DNA of 8,829 nt from Synergistales bacterium (GTDB taxonomy: Bacteria; Synergistota; Synergistia; Synergistales; Aminobacteriaceae), in contig BNVG01000082.1 of NCBI GenBank assembly GCA_025997935.1, positions 1-8,829 of the forward strand, read 5' to 3'. The translations under genes were made by a program, and so were the position numbers. The notes under the pieces were generated by a model, which worked only from the letters and a program-made list of their open reading frames with translations, was not told the DNA's origin and made no database searches. Of the stretch, positions 1-5,726 are shown piece by piece; position 1 is the stretch's first letter, and each line of letters opens with the position of its first letter.

Positions 1-327
1 GGCGAAAGCCTGTCAAAACGCTTTGACGCCAACTGTTATCTCTATCTTACGCGGGCGATGGATCTGCACGACATAGCGAACGGACGCTGCGACGCCGAGG
101 CCGCGTTCGAGCCTATGCGAAAAAAACATCTTCTGACCGTTGGGATAAACAGCGATATATTGTTCCCCTCATGGCAGATAAAAGAAGTGAACGACGCGGC
201 CCGCGACGTGGGCGTACACGCCGTTCACAGAGAAATTCAAAGCGACGTCGGGCACGACGCTTTTTTGGTGGAAAACGATCAGGTGAGTGAAATTCTGCGA
301 AGTTTTTTTGACGACATTAATTTGTAG
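1..327 (+). CDS. metX: Homoserine O-acetyltransferase (MetX family), C-terminal part
   Basis: Frame 1 is open from the first base for 108 codons and ends at TAG 325-327; the start lies outside the window. MetX-type alpha/beta-hydrolases acylate the hydroxyl of L-homoserine from acetyl-CoA, the first committed step of methionine synthesis, in the cytoplasm. Seen in the sequence: the family-typical RFDANCYLYLTRAMD block (window residues 7-21), then NSDILFP carrying the acid of the catalytic triad (D52) and GHDAFL carrying the catalytic histidine (H85). The nucleophile serine would lie upstream of the window. The fragment matches roughly the last third of a family member and looks intact. Acetyl versus succinyl donor cannot be decided from this part. 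The gene converges with cheR, and its stop codon overlaps a palindromic repeat. Confidence 0.88.
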   Translation, partial: GESLSKRFDANCYLYLTRAMDLHDIANGRCDAEAAFEPMRKKHLLTVGINSDILFPSWQIKEVNDAARDVGVHAVHREIQSDVGHDAFLVENDQVSEILRSFFDDINL

Positions 328-350
328 GAGCGGCGCTCTGCCGCCCCTAC
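324..350. repeat. Palindromic repeat at the metX stop codon
   Basis: GTAGGAGCGGC (324-334) and GCCGCCCCTAC (340-350) form an 11-bp inverted repeat with one G-A mismatch around a 5-nt loop. The GTAGGGGCG.../...CGCCCCTAC ends resemble the terminal repeats of the 160-bp element at 5352-5511, so this is probably a short member of the same dispersed family. It lies between the convergent metX and cheR genes. No T-run follows on either strand, so it is not a typical intrinsic terminator, but the hairpin could still stabilise or process both mRNA ends. Confidence 0.6.
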
Positions 351-360
351 GACACAATAT

Positions 361-1170
361 CTATGCCTTCGTGTACAAAAACGGCCCCGCGTTCTCAAAG
401 CCCATTTGCTTGTACTCAAATATCTGCTCCGTAGAGCCAACCAAGAAATAACCGCCCGGCGCGAGCGCGCCAAAGAACTTTTTGTATAGGTGTTCTTTGG
501 TCTCAGGCGTGAAATATATGACGACGTTGCGGCACAAAATCAGATCGAAGCCCGTGCCGAAGGAGTCGTCTATCATATTGAGACGCTTGAACGTCACGCG
601 CCGCTTTATATCGGCGTTGACTTGGTACGTCTCGCCCTTGTCGGCGGTGGTGAAGTATTTGGAGATGTATTCGGGAGGCGCGGCCATTAGCTGACGCCTG
701 AGGTAGCTCCCCTTCTGAGCCAGCGCCAAAGCGCCCTGGTCTATGTCGCACGCCAGGACGGGAGTCGAGGCGTCAAGTCCGCATACGGCTGAAATTATGG
801 CGAGAGAGTAGGGTTCCTCGCCCGTCGCGCAACCGCAACTCCAGAGCTTCAGGCGCTTGTGCCCGCGCTTCTTGATAAGCTCGGGGATAAGCTGGTCTCG
901 CACTTTCCACCATTGCTTGTCGTTTCTGAAGAACTCGGAAACGTTGATGGTGAGATGATCGAGAAACTCACGCAACTTTTTGTCGTCGTTTTTGATCATA
1001 TCGAAATACTCACCGTAAGTCTTGACGTTCCAGCGGTCTTTCAGCATGTGAACCCTACGGTGAATTTGAGCCTTGTAAGAGTTCAAGTCCAATCCTATGA
1101 TTTTACGCAATTTATGCTTAAAATCCTCATACTCGGGTGAGTTGTAGATATTTCTTTCTTCTGTTTCCAT
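361..1170 (-). CDS. cheR: Chemotaxis protein methyltransferase CheR
   Basis: CheR methylates glutamates of chemoreceptors using SAM and so sets receptor adaptation. The 269-residue length is normal. The N-terminal helical domain carries the family signature TINVSEFFRN (about residues 74-83). The SAM-binding domain has WSCGCATGEEPYS (110-122, motif I), ACDID (140-144), whose acidic residue would hold the SAM ribose, and LCRNVVIYF (212-220). The chosen ATG at 1170 has AAAGGTGG eight bases upstream; an in-frame GTG at 1182 overlaps that ribosome site and was rejected. The gene lies 53 bp downstream of frr on the same strand and ends at TAG next to the metX repeat. No receptor, CheB or CheW gene is in the window, so its place at the end of a translation operon is the unusual part. 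Identification is firm. Confidence 0.95.
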   Translation of the reverse strand: METEERNIYNSPEYEDFKHKLRKIIGLDLNSYKAQIHRRVHMLKDRWNVKTYGEYFDMIKNDDKKLREFLDHLTINVSEFFRNDKQWWKVRDQLIPELIKKRGHKRLKLWSCGCATGEEPYSLAIISAVCGLDASTPVLACDIDQGALALAQKGSYLRRQLMAAPPEYISKYFTTADKGETYQVNADIKRRVTFKRLNMIDDSFGTGFDLILCRNVVIYFTPETKEHLYKKFFGALAPGGYFLVGSTEQIFEYKQMGFENAGPFLYTKA

Positions 1171-1192
1171 TGGCAATCCCACCTTTCAGTTC

Positions 1193-1220
1193 AGTAGAGA
1201 CGTCACGCTGCGTTTCTACT
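1193..1220 (-). other. Hairpin between frr and cheR
   Basis: AGTAGAGACG (1193-1202) and CGTTTCTACT (1211-1220) pair over ten positions, one of them a G-U in RNA, around an 8-nt loop, three bases past the frr stop. On the transcribed strand no U-tract follows, so it is not a standard terminator. It could be a processing or stability hairpin that sets the cheR level relative to the translation genes upstream. The structure is visible; the role is inferred. Confidence 0.45.
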
Positions 1221-1223
1221 AAG

Positions 1224-1781
1224 TTATTCTTCCAGTATTTCCTTTTCTTTGCCCTTAAAAACCTCGTCGACTTTTTTGATGGCGTCGTCCGTGGCGTCCT
1301 GTACCTCTTTCGTGTATTTCTTGAGGTCGTCTTCCGTGATTTTGGAGTCCTTCTCCATTTTCTTGATTATCTCCACGGAGTCGCGGCGGTGGTTGCGCAT
1401 GATGACTTTGGTGTCCTCGGCCTTCTTGCTCACCATCTTGACGAGTTCCTGCCTGCGTTCTCTCGTCAGCTCGGGCAGCGTTAGACGAATACTCTCGCCG
1501 TCGTTTTGCGGCGTGATGCCGAGGCTCGAGGCGAGGATGGCCTTTTCTATGGCTTTCAGCGCGGTGCGGTCAAACGGGGAGATGAGAATTTTGCGCCCCT
1601 CGGGGATGGTGACGTTGGCCATTTGTTTAATCTGCGTAGCTGTGCCGTAATAGTCGGCCTTTATGTCGCTGACGAGCCCGGGGTGCGCACGTCCCGTGCG
1701 TATGGCCAAGTATTCCGTGCGCAAAAACTCAAGAGTCTTGTTCAGTTTCTCCTTGAAATTTTTTATCTCAGTTTTGGGCAT
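1224..1781 (-). CDS. frr: Ribosome recycling factor
   Basis: RRF works with EF-G to split post-termination ribosomes and release the mRNA. The protein has 185 residues, the usual family length. It shows the conserved LRTEYLAIRTGRAHP segment (20-34) of the helical domain, the GESIRLTLPELTRERR stretch (95-110) that leads back into the three-helix bundle, and RNHRRD (129-134). The start is ATG 1781, preceded by AGGAGGGG at ideal spacing. The open frame runs further upstream to 1850, but that part overlaps the end of pyrH and lacks family similarity. The pyrH stop lies only 16 bp upstream, so the two are probably cotranscribed and perhaps translationally coupled. No odd features. Confidence 0.97.
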   Translation of the reverse strand: MPKTEIKNFKEKLNKTLEFLRTEYLAIRTGRAHPGLVSDIKADYYGTATQIKQMANVTIPEGRKILISPFDRTALKAIEKAILASSLGITPQNDGESIRLTLPELTRERRQELVKMVSKKAEDTKVIMRNHRRDSVEIIKKMEKDSKITEDDLKKYTKEVQDATDDAIKKVDEVFKGKEKEILEE

Positions 1782-1797
1782 CGAAATCCCCTCCTGC

Positions 1798-2541
1798 TTA
1801 AAATATCTTTGCGCTTCCGTTATGTACGATTGTACCAATTTGCTCGCCATTTACAAGCAAAGAGACTAAATTACCCGGCTTTTCTATATTAACGACCAAT
1901 ATGGGTATCCTGTTTTCCATGCAGAGCGAAAAAGCGGCTCCATCCATGACGTTCAGGCCCCTTGTCAGAGCGTCTTTGTATGTCACGTCCGGCAGCAGCT
2001 TGGCCGACGGGTTTTCCTTGGGATCGTCGTCGTAGATACCGTCTACTTTTGTGCCTTTTATCATACAGTCGACGTTCATCTCGGCGGCTCTCAGCGCGGC
2101 TGTCGTGTCCGTCGAAAAATATGGAGAGCCGGTGCCGGCGGCGAAGATGACTATGCGCCCCTTTTCTAAATGGCGAAGGGCGCGGCGTCTGATATAAGGC
2201 TCGGCTATCGCCCGCATCTCTATGGCTGTCTGCACGCGTGTCTCGACGCCGTTCTGCTCAAGTATGCTTTGAAGCGCAAGCGCGTTTATGATAGTGCCCA
2301 ACATGCCCATATAATCGGCCTGAGCGCGTTCTATGCCAAGTTTTTCGGTCTCCTTGCCGCGCAGGATGTTGCCTCCGCCGACCACCAAGCATACCTCAAA
2401 CCCGGCCGAGCGCACGGCCGCCACTTCAAGCCCAATACGACGCACGGCCTCGAAATCAAGTATGGAGCTCTTTTTGTCCCCGGCTTCTCCGGCCAGGACT
2501 TCCCCGGACAGTTTTAACATCACTCGTTTGAACGGTAACAC
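1798..2541 (-). CDS. pyrH: Uridylate kinase (UMP kinase)
   Basis: PyrH phosphorylates UMP to UDP with ATP in pyrimidine nucleotide synthesis. It is a hexameric member of the amino-acid-kinase fold and unrelated to eukaryotic UMP/CMP kinases. The 247 residues are a typical length. Visible motifs: KLSGEVLAG (10-18, phosphate binding), VVGGGNILRG (53-62), ADYMGMLGTIINAL (75-88), GTGSPYFSTDTTAALRA (136-152, UMP binding) and KGTKVDGIYDDDP (162-174, ATP side). The start is GTG at 2541 with GGGAGG eight bases upstream; an internal ATG at residue 8 would cut into the first strand. A strong hairpin lies between this gene and tsf, so its transcription may be partly uncoupled from the ribosomal genes upstream. 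frr follows after 16 bp. Confidence 0.97.
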   Translation of the reverse strand: MLPFKRVMLKLSGEVLAGEAGDKKSSILDFEAVRRIGLEVAAVRSAGFEVCLVVGGGNILRGKETEKLGIERAQADYMGMLGTIINALALQSILEQNGVETRVQTAIEMRAIAEPYIRRRALRHLEKGRIVIFAAGTGSPYFSTDTTAALRAAEMNVDCMIKGTKVDGIYDDDPKENPSAKLLPDVTYKDALTRGLNVMDGAAFSLCMENRIPILVVNIEKPGNLVSLLVNGEQIGTIVHNGSAKIF

Positions 2542-2572
2542 TCGAAGAACCTCCCGGCTTCACGCTAATATA

Positions 2573-2616
2573 CATAAAACTCCGGCGCGGAAAGCTGCCC
2601 ACGCCGGAGTTTTATG
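2573..2616 (-). terminator. Bidirectional-type hairpin between tsf and pyrH
   Basis: CATAAAACTCCGGCG (2573-2587) and CGCCGGAGTTTTATG (2602-2616) form a perfect 15-bp inverted repeat with a 14-nt loop. The stem has a GC-rich core and ends in A/T runs, so on either strand the hairpin is followed by a short T-run (TTTT, then AT). It starts 14 bp downstream of the tsf stop and ends about 30 bp before the pyrH start. It fits an intrinsic terminator or attenuator that lowers pyrH-frr-cheR transcription relative to rpsB-tsf. The short T-run suggests incomplete termination. Confidence 0.75.
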
Positions 2617-2630
2617 AATCTTTCAGTCCG

Positions 2631-3227
2631 TCAATCACCGATAACGAAACGGGCAAATCTGCGAACAACTATGTTTTCGCCCATTTTTGCTATTGCGTCA
2701 ACAAGAAGGTCGTTTATCTTCTTGTCTCCGTCGCGGATATAAGGCTGCTCGAGCAGGCAAGTGGTCTCGTAGAACTTGCGGATTTTGCCCTCGATAATCT
2801 TGTCGAGCCTGTCGGCCGGCTTACCCTCGTCAAGGAGCTGCTGGCGGTATATCGCTTTCTCGCGCTCGAGGTCTTCCTCCGGCACGTCCTCCGGCTTGAG
2901 ATAAAGCGGGTTGGCCGCCGTGATGTGCATGGCAAGCTCGTGACCGAGGGTGTTGAACTCGTCGGTCTTGGCCACAAAATCGGTCTCGCTGTTCAGCTCA
3001 AGAAGCGCGCCCACTTTGAAGTTCGTGTGGACATAGTGGAATATGCGCCCGTCGGAAGCGGCTCTGGCCGCCTTTTTCGCTGCCTTGGCCAGACCCTTCT
3101 CGCGCAGATAGTCGATGGCCTTCTCCATGTCCCCGCCCGTCTCGGCAAGGGCGGCCTTGCAGTCCATCATACCGGAGCCGGTGCGCTCCCTGAGTTCTTT
3201 TACGATGCTTGCGGAAATCTCAGCCAT
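2631..3227 (-). CDS. tsf: Elongation factor Ts
   Basis: EF-Ts is the guanine-nucleotide exchange factor that recycles EF-Tu-GDP in elongation. The 198-residue protein is of the short EF-Ts type, with an N-terminal UBA-like domain (about 1-50, containing RERTGSGMMDCKAAL) and one compact core domain rather than the doubled core of the E. coli protein. The EF-Tu-contacting motif TDFVAKTDEF is at 82-91. The start ATG at 3227 has GAGGAGG ten bases upstream; that ribosome site lies inside the last codons of rpsB, whose stop is only three bases away, so translational coupling with rpsB is likely. A strong hairpin follows the stop codon. Confidence 0.97.
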   Translation of the reverse strand: MAEISASIVKELRERTGSGMMDCKAALAETGGDMEKAIDYLREKGLAKAAKKAARAASDGRIFHYVHTNFKVGALLELNSETDFVAKTDEFNTLGHELAMHITAANPLYLKPEDVPEEDLEREKAIYRQQLLDEGKPADRLDKIIEGKIRKFYETTCLLEQPYIRDGDKKINDLLVDAIAKMGENIVVRRFARFVIGD

Positions 3228-3230
3228 TAC

Positions 3231-4052
3231 TTAAATTTCCTCCTCTGTCGCGTATTTCTCGTGTATACGCTCTTTGACTTCTATAATGTCCTCTTCGGTG
3301 ACGTCCACCGGCGCGCTCACAGGCTCCACTGCCGCGGGCGCGGCAATGACAGGCGCGGCGACCGCGTCGGCTCCCTGACGCCCCTCAAGAATGGCATTGG
3401 CCATAAGGCCTGTTATGAGCTTTATCGCGCGGATAGCGTCGTCGTTGCCGGGGATGGGGTAGTCGATAACTTCGGGGTCGCAGTTCGTGTCGACGATAGA
3501 GACCACGGGAATGCCAAGTTTGCGGGCCTCAGCGATGGCGTTCTCCTCGCGGCGCGGGTCGATAAGGAAGATAGCGTCCGGGACGGCGTCCATCTTGGCT
3601 ATGCCGCCGAGGTATTTTTCCAACTTGGACTGCTCTTTGCGGAGAGAGGCCACTTCTTTTTTGGAGAACGTCTCCCACGTGTTGTCCTCGTCATACTTGC
3701 GAAGCTCGATCATGCGGTGAACGCGCTTGCGGATGGTGGGGAAATTCGTCATCAGCCCGCCGAGCCAGCGCTGATTGATGTAATACTGCCCGCATCGGAT
3801 GGATTCTTCCTTGATGGTCTCCTGCGACTGACGCTTTGTGCCCACAAACAGCACCGTACCGCCGCCCGCCGCCATCTCGCGGATGAAATTGTAGGCCTTC
3901 TCCAAGCCTCGGACGGTCTTCTGCAAATCAATGATGTAGACGCCGTTTCGCTCCGTGAAGATATAAGGCTTCATCTTCGGATTCCACCGACGGGTCTGAT
4001 GCCCGAAGTGGACGCCGCACTCCAACAACTGCTTCATACTTACGACTGCCAA
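3231..4052 (-). CDS. rpsB: 30S ribosomal protein S2
   Basis: S2 binds late in small-subunit assembly, between head and body, and is needed for S1 recruitment in many bacteria. The 273 residues begin with the typical [18 protein letters not shown] start. They contain [12 protein letters not shown] (66-77), the [13 protein letters not shown] block (91-103), [14 protein letters not shown] (163-176) and the nucleotide-fold-like [11 protein letters not shown] segment (183-193). Residues from about 224 form an Ala/Val/Pro-rich, then acidic tail that varies between species. The start is a TTG at 4052 with GGGAGG eight bases upstream; an ATG five codons later is less likely because family members keep these residues. 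It is the first gene of the operon, with about 130 nt of leader from the predicted promoter. Confidence 0.97.
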   Translation of the reverse strand: MAVVSMKQLLECGVHFGHQTRRWNPKMKPYIFTERNGVYIIDLQKTVRGLEKAYNFIREMAAGGGTVLFVGTKRQSQETIKEESIRCGQYYINQRWLGGLMTNFPTIRKRVHRMIELRKYDEDNTWETFSKKEVASLRKEQSKLEKYLGGIAKMDAVPDAIFLIDPRREENAIAEARKLGIPVVSIVDTNCDPEVIDYPIPGNDDAIRAIKLITGLMANAILEGRQGADAVAAPVIAAPAAVEPVSAPVDVTEEDIIEVKERIHEKYATEEEI

Positions 4053-4170
4053 TTTTTCAACCTCCCAAAATGGTTACGCCTCCGCGAGACTACGTCCGGC
4101 CATTCCGTAAAATAAAATATAAATTATAAATGCAGAACACCAAACCGGGCGTACACAACAATGCTCGCGT

Positions 4171-4199
4171 GTGTATTTTACACGTATTCAAGTATAGCA
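4171..4199 (-). promoter_or_regulatory. Putative rpsB operon promoter (extended -10) and palindrome
   Basis: On the minus strand TATACT (4196-4191) is preceded by TGC, giving an extended -10 of the form TGN-TATACT. No good -35 is visible at 17 bp. Transcription would start near 4184 and leave a leader of about 130 nt before the TTG start. GTGTATTTTACAC (4171-4183), a perfect 5-bp inverted repeat around TTT, lies right at the predicted start region and could be an operator or an early hairpin. Promoter and palindrome are visible; function is inferred. Confidence 0.45.
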
Positions 4200-4216
4200 C
4201 AGAAATAACGTCATTG

Positions 4217-4225
4217 TGTTAGAAT
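4217..4225 (+). promoter_or_regulatory. Putative promoter of the methyltransferase gene (extended -10)
   Basis: TGT-TAGAAT (4217-4225) is an extended -10 on the plus strand, placing transcription start near 4232, about 50 nt before the ATG at 4283. No clear -35 is present. The wider string TGTGTTAGAAT recurs exactly upstream of the isomerase gene (6069-6079). The site lies back to back with the predicted rpsB promoter, so the two transcripts diverge from a region of about 40 bp. Confidence 0.4.
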
Positions 4226-4282
4226 CAGCATTGTAAATTATAAATTATTGGAACCATAAAATAAGTACAAGGTGGCGTGTGT

Positions 4283-5197
4283 ATGCCTTATCAAGATTTT
4301 CTTAGTGGGAATGCCGGCGAAAGTAATCAAGTAAGGAGTAATTGGTTCACTGATAAACTCAGGTTTGGTAACTTGACTTTTCAAGACGGAATATTTTATA
4401 CGGGAGGTGTGGAACAATGTGATATTTCTTACGATGACGAGAGCCACAACACGCTGTTTGCCGTTGAGGACTACAGTTATTGGTTTACTCACAGAAACGT
4501 AATAATTAAGTGTTGTGTGGATTTATTTGCTCCGAAAAATAAGTGCATTATCGAAATCGGAGCGGGGAACGGCAATACGACCGCCTACCTCGCCAACAAC
4601 GGTTATAAAGTGGGAATGTTCGAACCGGGATGTTTTGGTTGCCATAACGCAAAACGGCGGGGGGTGAAAAATATCGTCTGCGGACTATTCGAAAAAAACA
4701 CCATTAAAGAAAATACGGTTGAATCAATCGGAATCTTCGATGTTCTCGAGCACATTGAGGATGACAAAAAGTTTCTTGAAGACTTTAAGGGGTCGTTAAT
4801 GACTGACGGATTGATTTTTGCTACCGTGCCGGCCCATCAATGTTTGTGGTCAGGTAGCGATGACTGTGGACATTTTAGACGTTATTCTCTAAACGCGCTC
4901 CGTAAAGTAGCCCGAAGCGCAGGCTATGACATTTTATACGACACATATTTCTTTTGGTTCTTCCCGCTTGCGATATTTCTGTTGCGAAGAATACCGTATT
5001 TGTTGAATAAAGAAAAGCGGGGGGGGGGGGGGGGAGAACGAGTGTCGCCCGAGAAAGTTCAGCAAGAGCTTACCGCTCCAAAGTGGGCGGGCAAGATCAT
5101 CAAGTTTCTGCTGTCGTTTGAACTGAAACGAATTAAGAATGGCGGTAGAGTTCCGTTCGGAGCGAGTATACTAATGGTGTTACGGAAAAGAGGATGA
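4283..5197 (+). CDS. SAM-dependent methyltransferase with internal poly-G tract (candidate phase-variable gene)
   Basis: The 304-residue protein has a class I methyltransferase fold. EIGAGNGNT (91-99) is the SAM-binding motif I, FDVLEHI (152-158) is the motif-IV-like segment, and VPAHQCLWSGSDD then HFRRY (182-201) match a family often found beside glycosyltransferase genes. A hydrophobic stretch follows (about 221-240), then a Gly5 linker (247-251), then a C-terminal segment ending VPFGASILMVLRK that family members conserve. The Gly linker is encoded by 16 consecutive G (5019-5034). Present length keeps the conserved C-terminus in frame; one G fewer or more replaces it with an unrelated tail and stops at 5124-5126 or 5119-5121. 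ATG 4283 was chosen because AAGGTGG sits seven bases upstream; GTG 4277 is too close to that site. Codon use is AT-richer than the neighbours, suggesting transfer. The substrate is unknown; a surface glycan or lipid is a guess. Confidence 0.85.
   Translation: MPYQDFLSGNAGESNQVRSNWFTDKLRFGNLTFQDGIFYTGGVEQCDISYDDESHNTLFAVEDYSYWFTHRNVIIKCCVDLFAPKNKCIIEIGAGNGNTTAYLANNGYKVGMFEPGCFGCHNAKRRGVKNIVCGLFEKNTIKENTVESIGIFDVLEHIEDDKKFLEDFKGSLMTDGLIFATVPAHQCLWSGSDDCGHFRRYSLNALRKVARSAGYDILYDTYFFWFFPLAIFLLRRIPYLLNKEKRGGGGGERVSPEKVQQELTAPKWAGKIIKFLLSFELKRIKNGGRVPFGASILMVLRKRG
5019..5034 (+). repeat. Homopolymeric G tract, 16 bases, inside a coding sequence
   Basis: There are sixteen uninterrupted G residues, read as CG(G) GGG GGG GGG GGG GG(A), encoding Gly residues between the hydrophobic segment and the conserved C-terminus of the methyltransferase. 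Tracts of this length are unstable during replication by slipped-strand mispairing, the known basis of phase variation in Campylobacter, Helicobacter and Neisseria surface genes. The exact length is also error-prone in sequencing and assembly, so the reported 16 may be one state of a mixture. Confidence 0.9.
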
Positions 5198-5202
5198 AAA
5201 AT

Positions 5203-5334
5203 ATGAAAAGGCCCCTCCATGACCAAAACCCCCTCCTTATATCCGGCGATATATTGCGCGCGCCAAAGCCTTCCGACGGTCGCCACACCAACAAGCGCTA
5301 CCCCCGTCATAAACATAATTCCGAAACACCTCAA
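5203..5334 (-). pseudogene. Possible remnant of an isoprenylcysteine-methyltransferase-like membrane gene
   Basis: Read on the minus strand from a TTG at 5334, this stretch encodes a hydrophobic segment (GIMFMTGVALVGVATVG) followed by RLWRAQYIAGYK and EGVLVMEGPF. The order hydrophobic helix, RLW.A..YI, then L...GPY/F resembles the start of the ICMT/PEMT-like integral-membrane methyltransferase region, in which GPY is followed by RHPLY. Here the similarity stops at about 5203, just past GPF and next to the end of the convergent methyltransferase gene. On the other side the frame runs into the repeat element at 5352. Such a gene needs about 150-200 residues, so only a fragment could remain. The call is by eye and weak. 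Confidence 0.28.
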
Positions 5335-5351
5335 AGTTTGCGCGCCAATTC

Positions 5352-5511
5352 GTAGGGGCGACCGCCCCCGGTCGCCCGTTTTTCATTTTCGGTCGCCCAT
5401 ATCCATAACGCTTGGCGTCCACCATAAGCAGACAACCAAAGAGTGAAGCAATTTGTGTTGGTCGCTTAGATTCCACACCAAGAACCGGGCGACCGAGGCG
5501 GTCGCCCCTAC
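5352..5511. mobile_element. 160-bp MITE-like element with 13-bp terminal inverted repeats
   Basis: The ends are GTAGGGGCGACCG (5352-5364) and its exact reverse complement CGGTCGCCCCTAC (5499-5511). Each end is itself a hairpin: GGGCGACCG-CCCC-CGGTCGCCC (5356-5377) and GGGCGACCG-AGG-CGGTCGCCC (5487-5507). A further CGGTCGCCC lies inside at 5390-5398. The flanks are CCAATT (5345-5350) and AATTGG (5512-5517), which either extend the inverted repeat or include an AATT target duplication. There is no transposase, so it would be non-autonomous. Frames through it give low-complexity strings such as GRPGAVAPTN, typical of translated repeats rather than genes. It sits among gene remnants. Confidence 0.6.
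5356..5384 (+). terminator. Hairpin plus T-run at the left end of the repeat element
   Basis: The 9-bp stem GGGCGACCG/CGGTCGCCC with a CCCC loop is followed at once by GTTTTTC on the plus strand. This has the form of an intrinsic terminator and is the first such structure downstream of the methyltransferase gene, about 160 bp past its stop. The repeat element may thus have supplied the 3' end of that transcript. The mirror hairpin at 5487-5507 has no T-run on either strand. Confidence 0.45.
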
Positions 5512-5609
5512 AATTGGATTACGTCCTGAGTAAACCATATAGTCATGTAATTTATGAAGTTATCTTAAATTACAGCAAAAAGATCATCCTTTTCCGTAGC
5601 GGTTTGCCG
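5512..5609. other. Gene-free stretch with an AT-rich inverted repeat
   Basis: No coding sequence is recognisable between the repeat element and the truncated toxin gene. TGTAATTTA (5546-5554) and TAAATTACA (5566-5574) form a perfect 9-bp inverted repeat with an 11-nt loop. AGCGG-TTTG-CCGCT (5598-5611) is a short hairpin overlapping the toxin stop codon. Neither has a clear terminator tail. I see no continuation of the toxin reading frame here in any frame. Confidence 0.4.
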
Positions 5610-5726
5610 CTATTCTGCCAAATACTCGCGCAAAAGCCCCCTATCGCGCAGTCCCGGAGTACCGCCGGTCGCCGCAATCAGCTTTGCATGAACCGAGATA
5701 ACCTCGTCAACTGTCAGAATTATCAT
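5610..5726 (-). pseudogene. doc: Truncated Doc (death-on-curing, Fic fold) toxin
   Basis: On the minus strand an ATG at 5726 opens 38 codons beginning MIILTVDEVISVHAKLI and continuing ATGGTPGLRDRGLL, then stops at TAG 5612-5610. The opening matches Doc-type toxins, where L..DEV...H..LI..TGG..G.RD.GLL leads into the rest of a protein of about 125 residues. Doc toxins transfer phosphate from ATP to EF-Tu through the motif HxFxDxNKR. That motif and the whole catalytic half are absent, and no other frame downstream supplies them. The start overlaps the antitoxin stop as ATGA, the usual arrangement of these pairs. It is too short for the track of longer frames and is very likely inactive; it could have been cut when the nearby repeat element arrived. 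Confidence 0.82.

Noticed and set aside
304..309. A run of T in metX considered as a second slippage site
   Set aside because: The run is short (about seven T) and no longer than expected by chance in AT-containing codons, so it lacks the length needed for frequent slippage.
2925..4115. A long 396-residue plus-strand frame opposite rpsB and tsf
   Set aside because: It is a mirror of two conserved genes in GC-rich codons. It has no domain pattern, and rpsB and tsf are certain on the other strand.
5194..5355. A 53-codon plus-strand frame starting with ATGA overlap at the methyltransferase stop and ending at TAG inside the repeat element
   Set aside because: Its sequence is polar and Pro/Arg/His-rich with no recognisable pattern, it is antisense to the more protein-like ICMT-like stretch, and its stop comes from the repeat. 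The overlap is probably chance.
5237..5476. A 79-residue minus-strand frame containing GRPGAVAPTN
   Set aside because: It translates the palindromic element. Strings of this kind arise from GGGCGACC repeats and are not evidence of a gene.
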